A program made the position numbers and the translations under genes. From Prosthecobacter gellanilyticus (GTDB taxonomy: Bacteria > Verrucomicrobiota > Verrucomicrobiia > Verrucomicrobiales > Verrucomicrobiaceae): 64,000 nucleotides of DNA. Where the stretch lies: NCBI RefSeq assembly GCF_007992435.1, contig NZ_BKAG01000002.1, positions 302,861-366,860 on the forward strand, read 5' to 3'. Under the pieces are notes generated by a model, which ran no database searches, was not told the DNA's origin, and was given only the letters and a program-made list of their open reading frames with translations. This document shows, one piece after another, positions 44,864 to 52,450 of this stretch (its first letter is position 1; every line of letters starts with the position of its first letter).

Positions 44864-45748
44864 ATGAATCGAGTAGCGGCCCACATCAGTGAGGACATAT
44901 CGAGGGCGAAGGCACATGAGTTTTTCTCGCGCCTTGGCTGGGTCGCCAACGACCTGCATCGAGATTATGGAGAGGATATGATGGTTTCAGTCTTCCGTGA
45001 TGGGTTTGCTACTCCAACACACTTTTTTGTTCAGTTGAAGGCCACCCAGGATATCAATCGACTGTATCGAGCTAAACGTAATGGATTTGCCGTGTCTCTA
45101 GATTGTGGCTTGGTTACGAAATGGCTTTCGTCATCGGTAGCAACCATGCTGTTGCTGTATGATCAGGAGAACGATTTGTTCTATTGGGATTATGTTCAGT
45201 ATGTCATGAGGACTGGCGCCCCAAAGTCGCAAAAGACAGTTTCCGTCACGATTAAACGAGATCGCCTTCTAACTTCAGATTCGGCTTCTGAGATGGCTGG
45301 ATACGCAGAGCATCGCCTTCAAGGCTATCAGCGCGTTGTTCGGGCGGGTGAAGAGTTGCGGCGAATACTGTTCGAGGACTATGGAATTGCTTCTGATCTT
45401 GATCTCGACTCGGAAATTATTCGGCTGCCTTGTGGACGGTTTGATCCCGAGTCTAGCGGGGATTCGCAGCTCTACTTTTTTGGTGAGTTCTGCGACTTAA
45501 TTGACAAGGTGAATCCAGATGGAAAATGGCCGGTATCTGATGACTATTTTGGACAACTGCTCCGCAACTCAGTTCTCATGAGTCTTGAATTTGCTAAAGG
45601 TGTGGCTTTAACGCTTCCCGACCCGATCACAGGGAAGTTAACAGTTTTTGAATCTGATGAGGCGTTTCATGATCGCATGCGCAGGAATGGTGAAATTCCT
45701 GTTAGGAACACAATCCGTATCATAGAGGCAAGACGGATCGCCTTGTGA
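44864..45748 (+). CDS. DUF4365-type protein (low-GC accessory gene)
   Basis: 294 residues. The N-terminal part reads as DUF4365, a PD-(D/E)XK-nuclease-like domain: FFSRLGWVANDLHRDYGEDM followed by FFVQLKATQDINRL, with the Asp and the Q-x-K residues that could form a nuclease active site. The C-terminal half has no recognised domain. The stretch is clearly lower in GC than its neighbours and rich in T-starting codons (GTTTTT, TTTGAA), a sign of horizontal transfer. DUF4365 proteins turn up in defence-associated gene sets, but no partner genes sit next to it here. Confidence 0.75.
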   Translation: MNRVAAHISEDISRAKAHEFFSRLGWVANDLHRDYGEDMMVSVFRDGFATPTHFFVQLKATQDINRLYRAKRNGFAVSLDCGLVTKWLSSSVATMLLLYDQENDLFYWDYVQYVMRTGAPKSQKTVSVTIKRDRLLTSDSASEMAGYAEHRLQGYQRVVRAGEELRRILFEDYGIASDLDLDSEIIRLPCGRFDPESSGDSQLYFFGEFCDLIDKVNPDGKWPVSDDYFGQLLRNSVLMSLEFAKGVALTLPDPITGKLTVFESDEAFHDRMRRNGEIPVRNTIRIIEARRIAL

Positions 45749-45770
45749 ATCCGAAGAATATTCTACGTTC

Positions 45771-46340
45771 ATGTGCATGTCCCTCACCTTTCCCAACCAG
45801 ATCGAAACCTCCCGCCTGTTCCTTCGAGCGGTTTCGGAGTCTGATCTACCGGCCATGCTCGCCATGAATGGCGACGCAGAAGTCGTGAGATATCTCGGTC
45901 ACGCACCCTGGGAAGGCATCGAGAAAGCCGAGGCATGGTTTAAACGCGTCTCGGCCCAGGTGACCGCCGGGACAGCGCTGGAACTGGTCCTTGTCTCCAA
46001 GGAAACCGGTCAGGTCATTGGTCGCTGCGGTCTCTTTGAATATGAGAAGCCGGATGATCATGCCATGCTCGGCTACATCATGCACCGCGCTCATTGGCGA
46101 CAAGGCTACATGCGGGAGGCGCTGAGGGCATTTATCGCCCACGGCTTTGACACGATCGGCCTGCGGAGAATCGAGGCCCGTGCTGAAGGTGATAACGTGG
46201 CTTCCACCGGCCTGCTCAAATCTCTCGGCTTCACCCAGGAGGGTATCCTCCGTCAGCGCTGGATCACCGAAGGCAAGCCCATGGATGCGCATGTCTTCGG
46301 CCTCCTCCAAGGCGAATGGAAAAGCTCCCCTCGTTCGTGA
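45771..46340 (+). CDS. GNAT acetyltransferase, RimJ/RimL type
   Basis: 189 residues (or 187 from the second ATG at 45777). The RimJ/RimL-type start IETSRLFLRAVSESD is followed by the GNAT core: LGYIMHRAHWRQGYMREAL carries the acetyl-CoA Q/R-x-x-G-x-G/A-like loop, and GLRRIEARAEGDNVAST the family signature. It acetylates an amino group, such as a protein N-terminus or a small molecule. The following gene begins 2 bp after its stop. Confidence 0.92.
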   Translation: MCMSLTFPNQIETSRLFLRAVSESDLPAMLAMNGDAEVVRYLGHAPWEGIEKAEAWFKRVSAQVTAGTALELVLVSKETGQVIGRCGLFEYEKPDDHAMLGYIMHRAHWRQGYMREALRAFIAHGFDTIGLRRIEARAEGDNVASTGLLKSLGFTQEGILRQRWITEGKPMDAHVFGLLQGEWKSSPRS

Positions 46341-46341
46341 C

Positions 46342-46815
46342 ATGAAACTCGCCCTTCAAGTCATGGCCTTCATCTTCCTGGTCTTCGCGATCATCGCGGG
46401 GCTCAGCTCGGCACGGGAGTGGATCGTTCTAAAGCAGTTCTCCGGCTACCAGAAGGATCTCTTCACGGTCGAGAGCACAAAGGTCGTTCACGGAAACAAT
46501 GACGGCACAGACTACTACCTGCGTGGCCATGGCGAGCATGACGCTTATGAGTTCGCCATCTCAGCGGCCAGATACGAGACGTTTCGTTCACCCACGATGG
46601 TGGGGCGGCAGGTCGCCGTCTTCAGAAACCCGGCCCTGCCATCTCTCTCGTTTCAGACCGAGAGTGTGAATGTGATTTTTGAGGAAGACTGGCGGGATCG
46701 TGCACTTGTCGAGGTCAGTGCGAAGTCGACCTTGTGGATCGCAGGTCTCTCCATGGTGCTCGCCATTCTGGGTTTCTCTCTGATTCGAGTCTTCTTCAAG
46801 GCGCATCAAGGGTAG
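46342..46815 (+). CDS. Two-helix membrane protein, unknown function
   Basis: 157 residues starting at the ATG at 46342, directly after the acetyltransferase stop. An N-terminal hydrophobic helix (ALQVMAFIFLVFAIIAGL) and a C-terminal one (LWIAGLSMVLAILGFSLI) flank a soluble domain that would face the periplasm. No motif recognised. Likely cotranscribed with the acetyltransferase. Confidence 0.75.
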   Translation: MKLALQVMAFIFLVFAIIAGLSSAREWIVLKQFSGYQKDLFTVESTKVVHGNNDGTDYYLRGHGEHDAYEFAISAARYETFRSPTMVGRQVAVFRNPALPSLSFQTESVNVIFEEDWRDRALVEVSAKSTLWIAGLSMVLAILGFSLIRVFFKAHQG

Positions 46816-46850
46816 TTGGGCTAAATCACATTCAATGTTAGGTAGCGATC

Positions 46851-47054
46851 ATGACCTATCTCGAATACAAAACCACCCTCCGGCAGCATCTGAAAAAGTA
46901 TCCCGCCGGTGCCACCTGGGCTAACCTCAGAGACACGCTCAAACTACCCTATGATCGTCCATGCCCCACCTGGACAAGGCAGTTGGAAGAAGAGATTGGC
47001 TTGGTCCGGCGTAAGGGCCAAGGCCGCGCTTTGGTGTGGTCGCTCCGATCATAA
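46851..47054 (+). CDS. Small basic protein, winged-helix-like
   Basis: 67 residues. LKKYPAGATWANLRDTLKLP followed by TRQLEEEIGLVRR looks like a short helix-turn-helix plus wing, but no family is certain. Codon use and the preserved Trp residues suggest a real gene. Confidence 0.55.
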   Translation: MTYLEYKTTLRQHLKKYPAGATWANLRDTLKLPYDRPCPTWTRQLEEEIGLVRRKGQGRALVWSLRS

Positions 47055-47116
47055 TCCGGTAAATAAAGATTCGTTAGACTCGACAAGAAAACTGACGGCA
47101 AGGTAATCTCCTCATC

Positions 47117-47359
47117 ATGAATCCGCGATTCACATCCAATGGAAGAACGAGATGGGAGCAGTCACCCGAGTTTCAGGTGCAGCTCCAGGCAGTTCGTGAG
47201 GAAATTCATGCCCGGCATGAAGTCGATCTCGCTAGCGCAGGGTTCGTTGGGAGGCTGCTCATTCGGTGGCGCATGGGCCGTGAGTTTCGGCGTGAACGAA
47301 GGCGGCTGCTCCCGTCGTCACAGGCACTCTATGGCTCGGGAATATCGTCAGTGGCTTGA
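47117..47359 (+). CDS. Small basic hypothetical protein
   Basis: 80 residues, strongly basic in the middle (LLIRWRMGREFRRERRRLLP). Starts at the ATG at 47117. The composition and the ending (SSQALYGS) give the impression of a real small protein, but support is weak. An opposing frame at 47259-47552 is less likely. Confidence 0.45.
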   Translation: MNPRFTSNGRTRWEQSPEFQVQLQAVREEIHARHEVDLASAGFVGRLLIRWRMGREFRRERRRLLPSSQALYGSGISSVA

Positions 47360-47472
47360 GAGTCTCTTGGAGCGCATCTTTGGTTAGCCGTTCCTTCTCC
47401 GCCCAAAGTCGGATGGTGCGGTTCATCGCGGTGAGGTAGTTCATTTCACGTTCGCTGAATGAACGCCTCACT

Positions 47473-47943
47473 ATGATCCGCTCCATCCTATCCACTCTGG
47501 TGCTCCTGGTCACGCTGGCATCCGCCAGCCAGCTGGGGCTGATGACTGTCAAGCAACCCCTCTACATGCATGGCTCGGACTCCGATCCGGAGATCGAGAT
47601 CACGGATGTGCCCGTGGCTTCCTCGGGGTCCTATCCTGAAAGCTTTTTCGCCGCCATCCATACCCCATTCACGCCTCCCACAGATGGTTCCTGGAAGGAG
47701 CCGGAGAATGTGAACATGACCTCGCTTTACGGCATTCGTGTCTCGGCCGAGCTCGATAGCGCGGGAGATGTGGAACTGTGGAAGATCACCGTGGATGCCT
47801 CCAAGGCCAAACAGCCTGAAGGCTACCCTTTTACGGTGGCGCAGGTCCTTGATGCCACCGTCACCTGCGTCAAGATTATGTGCCCGTACAAGCCCGAAGA
47901 CGAGCGCAAGGTCACGATCAAGGTGGTGCAGCCGAAGAAGTGA
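47473..47943 (+). CDS. Exported hypothetical protein
   Basis: 156 residues starting at the ATG at 47473 with a signal peptide (MIRSILSTLVLLVTLASAS). The rest is a soluble domain rich in beta strands (VELWKITVDASK and VTIKVVQPKK at the end), of unknown fold. The next small gene starts 9 bp later. Confidence 0.75.
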   Translation: MIRSILSTLVLLVTLASASQLGLMTVKQPLYMHGSDSDPEIEITDVPVASSGSYPESFFAAIHTPFTPPTDGSWKEPENVNMTSLYGIRVSAELDSAGDVELWKITVDASKAKQPEGYPFTVAQVLDATVTCVKIMCPYKPEDERKVTIKVVQPKK

Positions 47944-47951
47944 TTGTAGAG

Positions 47952-48272
47952 ATGTCCGCAGACACGATGAGCTCCATCAAGAATCCCAGCGCGAAAAAGG
48001 CAAAGAGCCTGGAAAGGGATCACCGCACTTTCGCCTGGGAGGGAAACAAAAGCTTTCGCGGCCTTTGGCGGAAGAAGAAGCGTGCTCTTACCAAGCAGGA
48101 GCGTCGCGCGACTGACTCCGTTTTGAATCTGGCAGGCGATCTGAAGGATGAAGATATCGAATCCCCAAGGCGCCAAGTGCCGCGTGAGCTCCACAAGACG
48201 GGCGTTGTGACGCTAAAAGAGGCGCTGAAGGTCAAGACAGGTGACCGGGCACAACGATTCTCATTGAAGTAG
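47952..48272 (+). CDS. Small highly basic protein
   Basis: 106 residues from the ATG at 47952. It opens SSIKNPSAKKAKSLERDH and continues with dense Lys/Arg (RKKKRALTKQERRA), which looks like a nucleic-acid-binding protein of a known but unnamed small family. No hydrophobic segment. It is convergent with tlyA. Confidence 0.65.
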   Translation: MSADTMSSIKNPSAKKAKSLERDHRTFAWEGNKSFRGLWRKKKRALTKQERRATDSVLNLAGDLKDEDIESPRRQVPRELHKTGVVTLKEALKVKTGDRAQRFSLK

Positions 48273-48282
48273 CCAGAGATCG

Positions 48283-49023
48283 TTAGTCCGCCTTCTTCCC
48301 AAACCAAGCCAGAAACTCCCTATTCCCATCCGTGCCTTGAATCGAAGACTCGGTTAGGCCTCTCCACTCGAGGTTAGGCTGCGCGGAAACAAAATCCTGG
48401 ATGCGCTGGCAGGCTCGGGCGTGGAGCTCAGGATCCCGCACGATGCCGCCTGGGCCGATGTCGTCTCGCGTCAGCTCAAACTGCGGCTTCACCAGCACCA
48501 CGGCCTGTCCGCCGGTTTTCAGCACACTGAGAGCACCGGGAAGTACCAAGGTCAGCGAGATGAAGGACACGTCTGCCACGATGATGTCCACCTGCTCGGG
48601 CACATCCGTGGGCTGCATGTGGCGCACATTAAAATTCTCGCGGCAGATGACCCGTGGATCATTGCGCAGCTTCCACACCATCTGGTTCGTCCCGACATCG
48701 AAGGCGTAGACCTTCACGGCTCCGCGCTGGAGCAGGCAGTCGGTAAAGCCACCGGTGGAGGCGCCGACATCCATGCCGATGAGTCCGGTGACATCGATGC
48801 CGAAATGTTCGAGCGCGCCTTCCATCTTCAAGCCGCCGCGACTCACGAATTTGGGTGGCTGTTTGACGGTGAGCACGGCATCTGGCCGCACCAGCCAGCC
48901 AGGCTTGGTGATGACCTCATCCCCGAGCATGACCTCACCGGCCATGACGAGACGCTTGGCCTGCTCACGGGAAGGTGCCTGACCGCTCTGGACGAGGGCT
49001 TGATCGATGCGAATGCGCGCCAT
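48283..49023 (-). CDS. tlyA: TlyA-type rRNA 2'-O-methyltransferase (S4 plus FtsJ-like)
   Basis: 246 residues. An S4 RNA-binding domain (RIRIDQALVQSGQAPSREQA at the N-terminus) precedes a Rossmann methyltransferase domain: MDVGASTGGFTDCLLQRGA binds AdoMet, and IIVADVSFISL and VLVKPQFEL carry the Asp and Lys of the catalytic K-D-K-E set. It methylates ribose in ribosomal RNA. Its ATG overlaps the stop of the upstream gene (ATGA at 49021-49025). Confidence 0.95.
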   Translation of the reverse strand: MARIRIDQALVQSGQAPSREQAKRLVMAGEVMLGDEVITKPGWLVRPDAVLTVKQPPKFVSRGGLKMEGALEHFGIDVTGLIGMDVGASTGGFTDCLLQRGAVKVYAFDVGTNQMVWKLRNDPRVICRENFNVRHMQPTDVPEQVDIIVADVSFISLTLVLPGALSVLKTGGQAVVLVKPQFELTRDDIGPGGIVRDPELHARACQRIQDFVSAQPNLEWRGLTESSIQGTDGNREFLAWFGKKAD

Positions 49024-49658
49024 CAGCGTGCCGTGGGCTGGATGACCTCGTCGCCGGGCTCGATGCTCACACCAGCGGGAACGGAGGAAAGGTCAAGGTC
49101 GGCCACGGCCTCGTTTTCCTCGATGGTGTCAGACACGCGCAGGCGGCCGAGCACGCTGTTGTCGCGGCGGACCTCGAGTTGCTGACCCTTGGCCAGTCCC
49201 TGCTTCGAGCCCACGTCCAGGACGATGAAGCCCTGGTCCTTCACGATGGTCTTCACCTTGCCGATGGGCTTGGCTTCGCGGACCTGCTTCTGGGCCGGGG
49301 TCAGGGTGTTTGTGTTCACGCCCTTGGCTTCCGCATCGACCACGGTTTTCGGCACGGTTAACCCGCCACCGGGAAGCTCTGTCGCGGTTGGAGCGGACAG
49401 GGAAGGGGCGCTCGGAGCCGCAGGGGCGATGGCCAGAGTGCCTGGGGATGGCGGGGTGATGGAGGACGTGGCTGGCATGGGCACGGCGACCAAACTTTCA
49501 GGCGCGGGTGCAGCACTGTCGGCCGCCGCCTGCTTCTTTTTGACAAAATCGAGCTCTTCCTTGGCCCCGCGCGCGGCCTGCTGGCCCTCCCAGGCCAGGT
49601 AGGATGTGGCGGCGAGCAGCAGGGCTGTGAGAATATAAGCGAAATGAACGAGGCGCAT
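49023..49658 (-). CDS. Membrane-anchored protein with Pro/Ala linker and FlgT-like C-terminal domain
   Basis: 211 residues from the ATG at 49658. One N-terminal helix (VHFAYILTALLLAATSYLAW), a coiled region (EELDFVKKKQAAAD), a Pro/Ala/Ser-rich linker, and a C-terminal beta domain (KVKTIVKDQGFIVLDVGSKQ, then GLAKGQQLEVRRDNSVLG) of the type seen in FlgT-like and pilus or envelope proteins. Coupled to tlyA by an ATGA overlap. Confidence 0.75.
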   Translation of the reverse strand: MRLVHFAYILTALLLAATSYLAWEGQQAARGAKEELDFVKKKQAAADSAAPAPESLVAVPMPATSSITPPSPGTLAIAPAAPSAPSLSAPTATELPGGGLTVPKTVVDAEAKGVNTNTLTPAQKQVREAKPIGKVKTIVKDQGFIVLDVGSKQGLAKGQQLEVRRDNSVLGRLRVSDTIEENEAVADLDLSSVPAGVSIEPGDEVIQPTAR

Positions 49659-49759
49659 GTCTTTCAATAGTTGCTGCGAACGGTGAAAAGCAAACCCGGA
49701 AATCAAGAAGCCTTACCCTTGCACCCCTCCACCATGCGTTTCACTATAGACCTCAGAAC

Positions 49760-50779
49760 ATGACAGATATTGCATTTTTCAGGCTTCCGGATGGACGAGC
49801 GTGGATCGGTCAGGGGCCTTTCGAGTCTCTGGCGCAGATGCCTGCGGACGGTGGAGCCTTTTACGTCAACGACTTCAATCTCAGCGATCGTGCACCCTGG
49901 AAGAAACCCACCCAACTGATCCCGGTCTCCGAAGCGTCACTGCCCGCCAGTGCCGCCTGGAATGGTGCGCAAATGCCCCATATCACCTGGGCAAAACCGG
50001 CCACGGAATGGTTCAAGATGGCCTTCCGCCGCATCCGGCGTGAGGTGCTGGCCCGTCGTCTGGAAAAAATGGTCCCCGTGCTCACGGAGCGCGGCACCAT
50101 CGTCACCGGCAGTCCGCTGCGCCTGCTGGAAAAAGTGATGTCCGCCCCGGCAAACACCTGGGGGTATGCCTGGGTCCATGGTGACCAGGGCTTCCTCGGT
50201 GCCACCCCGGAGCTGCTTTTCCGCTCTCAAGGCCGCCAGGTCCAGACCATGGCACTTGCCGGCACCGCCAAGCCGGGAGGCCAGGAGGCCTTCATGCATG
50301 ATGTGAAGGAGATTGAGGAGCATGAGATCGTTGTGCGTTACCTTGTGGACCGTCTTTCCGGTCTCGGTGTGGTGCAGCGTGATCTACGCGGCCTCTGCCA
50401 GGCGGGCACGCTGCTGCACTTCCAGACCAATCTCAGCGTCCAGCTCAGGGACGCAGCGAATCCTGACCAGTTGGTGGGCGAGCTCCACCCGACACCTGCG
50501 GTGGGCTGCCTGCCGCGTGAGGAGGCCTGGCTGGAGAAGCTGCGCGAATACCGTGCCCAACTCAAAGTGCCTGGATTCTTCGGCGCCCCCTTTGGTTTCG
50601 TGGAGCCGGGCAGTGAGGGCATCTGCCACATGGTCGTGGCCATCCGCGGTATAAGCTGGGCTGGGCATCAGGCCCAGTTGCCCAGTGGTTGCGGCATCGT
50701 CGGCGGCAGTGCTTTTGACCACGAATGGCGCGAATTACGTCTTAAAAGAGAGGCCGTGGTGGCCATGCTGGGGATCTGA
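49760..50779 (+). CDS. Chorismate-binding enzyme, isochorismate synthase (MenF)-like
   Basis: 339 residues. Chorismate-binding core motifs: the loop GATPELLFRS, then TMALAGTAKPG, KEIEEHEIVV with catalytic Glu residues, and HPTPAVGCLPRE before the closing GCGIVGGS. The order and wording fit MenF/EntC-like isochorismate synthases rather than TrpE or PabB. It would supply menaquinone synthesis or a related pathway. It lacks the longer N-terminal domain of TrpE. Other men genes are not in the window. Confidence 0.88.
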   Translation: MTDIAFFRLPDGRAWIGQGPFESLAQMPADGGAFYVNDFNLSDRAPWKKPTQLIPVSEASLPASAAWNGAQMPHITWAKPATEWFKMAFRRIRREVLARRLEKMVPVLTERGTIVTGSPLRLLEKVMSAPANTWGYAWVHGDQGFLGATPELLFRSQGRQVQTMALAGTAKPGGQEAFMHDVKEIEEHEIVVRYLVDRLSGLGVVQRDLRGLCQAGTLLHFQTNLSVQLRDAANPDQLVGELHPTPAVGCLPREEAWLEKLREYRAQLKVPGFFGAPFGFVEPGSEGICHMVVAIRGISWAGHQAQLPSGCGIVGGSAFDHEWRELRLKREAVVAMLGI

Positions 50780-50849
50780 CATGTGAATTGCTAGCAAAAG
50801 GTGACACCTGTCTCACGCGACCCCGCGTAGCTCAGGTTAGTAACACGAC

Positions 50850-51470
50850 ATGGAGCCCTCGACCCCAGCCTCTGCAGCACCTTTTGTCCTGCCCCGATCC
50901 ACCGGGCTCATCGTGCTGGAGGACTGCTTTCATTTCCCAGGCTGTTTTCTCCCGCTCTTCATCTATGAGCAGCGCTACCGGCAGATGCTGGATCATGCGC
51001 TCTCCACCAGCAGGCTGTTCTGTGTCGGCACCATGCATGATGATGAGCTGCTGCCCGTGAGCACCGCCGGGCTCATCCGGGCCAGCAAGAAGCGGGATGA
51101 TGGCACCTCCCACGTCATGCTCTACGGCGTGACCCGTGTGCGCTTCACCGACTGGACCCAGGAGAAGCCCTTTCGCATCGCCCTGATCGAGCCCTTCCAC
51201 ACACTGAAGCAGTCCAGTGATGAGGAGATGGAAGCCATGAAGCTCGAGGCCATGAGCATGCTGCCTCCGGCCACTCCGGAATGTGGCGAGGCCATCCGCA
51301 CGCTGCGCTCCGGCCTCTGCCAGATGACTTGTCCGGATCTGGTGTGTGACATCATCAGCTATCACTTCATCCGTGATCCCGCCGTGCTCCGCCGTCTGCT
51401 GCTGGAGCCTTATCTGGAGGAGCGTTACAGCGTGCTCATCCATGAGTTGAAAAAGTTGCGTGACGAGTAG
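50850..51470 (+). CDS. Standalone LON substrate-binding domain protein
   Basis: 206 residues. The region VLEDCFHFPGCFLPLFIYEQRY followed by RQML is the start of the Lon N-terminal (LAN) domain, here without ATPase or protease. About 40 further residues form helices. Such proteins may bind peptides or act as adaptors. Function is unknown. Confidence 0.88.
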   Translation: MEPSTPASAAPFVLPRSTGLIVLEDCFHFPGCFLPLFIYEQRYRQMLDHALSTSRLFCVGTMHDDELLPVSTAGLIRASKKRDDGTSHVMLYGVTRVRFTDWTQEKPFRIALIEPFHTLKQSSDEEMEAMKLEAMSMLPPATPECGEAIRTLRSGLCQMTCPDLVCDIISYHFIRDPAVLRRLLLEPYLEERYSVLIHELKKLRDE

Positions 51471-51525
51471 CCGCCAGGCCCGATGATCCACGGACTGACT
51501 GGGAAACATGCCGATGCTCTGAATC

Positions 51526-51963
51526 ATGCAAGAAGCCAAAAACACTGCCCGCTCTCTCGTCCGCCTGGGGTATGACGGGCTGGTCTACAAGACCTTCCGC
51601 GGACACATGGCCAAGGAGCGCTTTGAGCACGAGGTGCGTGTCCTGAACTACCTGCAGAAGCAGGGCTGCACCTTTGTGCCGCGCGTCGTTGAAACCATTC
51701 CCGAAGACCTTTTCCTCGTCACCACGAACTGCGGCAAGCGCGTGGAGCGCCTCACTGAGGACAAGCTGCGGCAGATATACGCGGAACTGGAGCAGTATGG
51801 CGTCCGGCATGAGGACCCCTACACTCGCAACGTGACCTATGATCTGAAGCTCGGCCGCTTCTGCCTGATCGATTTTGAGTTCGCCACCATCCTGGAGCAG
51901 CCAGACATCGGCCCGCCACCCCCGCCCCCTGATCCAGCGGACCAGGGACCACGCGGATGGTGA
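51526..51963 (+). CDS. Minimal protein-kinase-like protein
   Basis: 145 residues. Kinase residues are present but without the usual C-lobe: VYK (Lys, subdomain II), FEHEVRVL (Glu, subdomain III), HEDPYTRN (HxDxxxxN catalytic loop), and IDFEFA (DFG-like, here DFE, as in Bud32-type kinases). There is no clear Gly-rich loop. A Pro-rich tail of about 20 residues (GPPPPPPDPADQ) ends the protein. It could be a Bud32/RIO-like small kinase or a pseudokinase domain. It starts 55 bp after the LON gene. Confidence 0.75.
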   Translation: MQEAKNTARSLVRLGYDGLVYKTFRGHMAKERFEHEVRVLNYLQKQGCTFVPRVVETIPEDLFLVTTNCGKRVERLTEDKLRQIYAELEQYGVRHEDPYTRNVTYDLKLGRFCLIDFEFATILEQPDIGPPPPPPDPADQGPRGW

Positions 51964-52005
51964 TGTGGGAATGAATGTCGCAGGGAAAGCCTAACAATCT
52001 ATTAA

Positions 52006-52032
52006 ACAAAAAACACCACCCGGAAGGTGGCG
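52006..52032 (-). terminator. Rho-independent terminator after the 83-residue gene
   Basis: Read on the minus strand: a CCACC stem with GGTGG (52015-52030) and then a run of T. It lies about 55 bp after the end of the 83-residue gene. Confidence 0.75.
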
Positions 52033-52088
52033 TTTCATGTGCGTTGTTCACGCTTCAGCGTGTCAGGGAAGGGCCATTCGCCCCATGA

Positions 52089-52340
52089 TCACTCCTGGGG
52101 AGTCGTCGCCAGCCCCTCAGGCAACTGCCCCACGATGCGCGGCGCCAGTCCCACGGCAGTGAAGTTTTCAGTCAGTTGATCCAGGGTGATGCCGGCCGGA
52201 TCATCAATCTCGAAATACACCAGTTCATGGTTGGTATCGACCTTGTAGCGCACCTGGGGTTGCAGGTCCATCTGGCTGCAAAACTCCATGAGGCGGGACT
52301 CTTGGCGCAAACCGGGGGCGTAGATTTCAATTTCAAGCAT
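52089..52340 (-). CDS. Small conserved-looking cytoplasmic protein
   Basis: 83 residues, mixed alpha/beta (MLEIEIYAPGLRQ, HELVYFEIDDPAG, NFTAVGLAPRIVGQLP). No known domain seen. It follows the zinc-ribbon gene in the same direction, 110 bp further on, and has its own terminator. Confidence 0.65.
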   Translation of the reverse strand: MLEIEIYAPGLRQESRLMEFCSQMDLQPQVRYKVDTNHELVYFEIDDPAGITLDQLTENFTAVGLAPRIVGQLPEGLATTPQE

Positions 52341-52450
52341 TACAGCCTTTTTAACGGTTCATGCCGACTGGCGGCGAGTAAAAAACGCAGGAGCGCACCG
52401 GGAATGTCACCGCCTGCCAGGGCCGCTCGGGCCGGGTTCGAGGTCGGTTC

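Noticed and set aside
44708..44959. 83-codon minus-strand frame between queG and the DUF4365 gene
   Set aside because: It overlaps the DUF4365 start on the other strand and has no coding features.
47259..47552. 97-codon frame opposite the small genes
   Set aside because: Overlaps two same-strand genes with better codon use and has no recognisable start.
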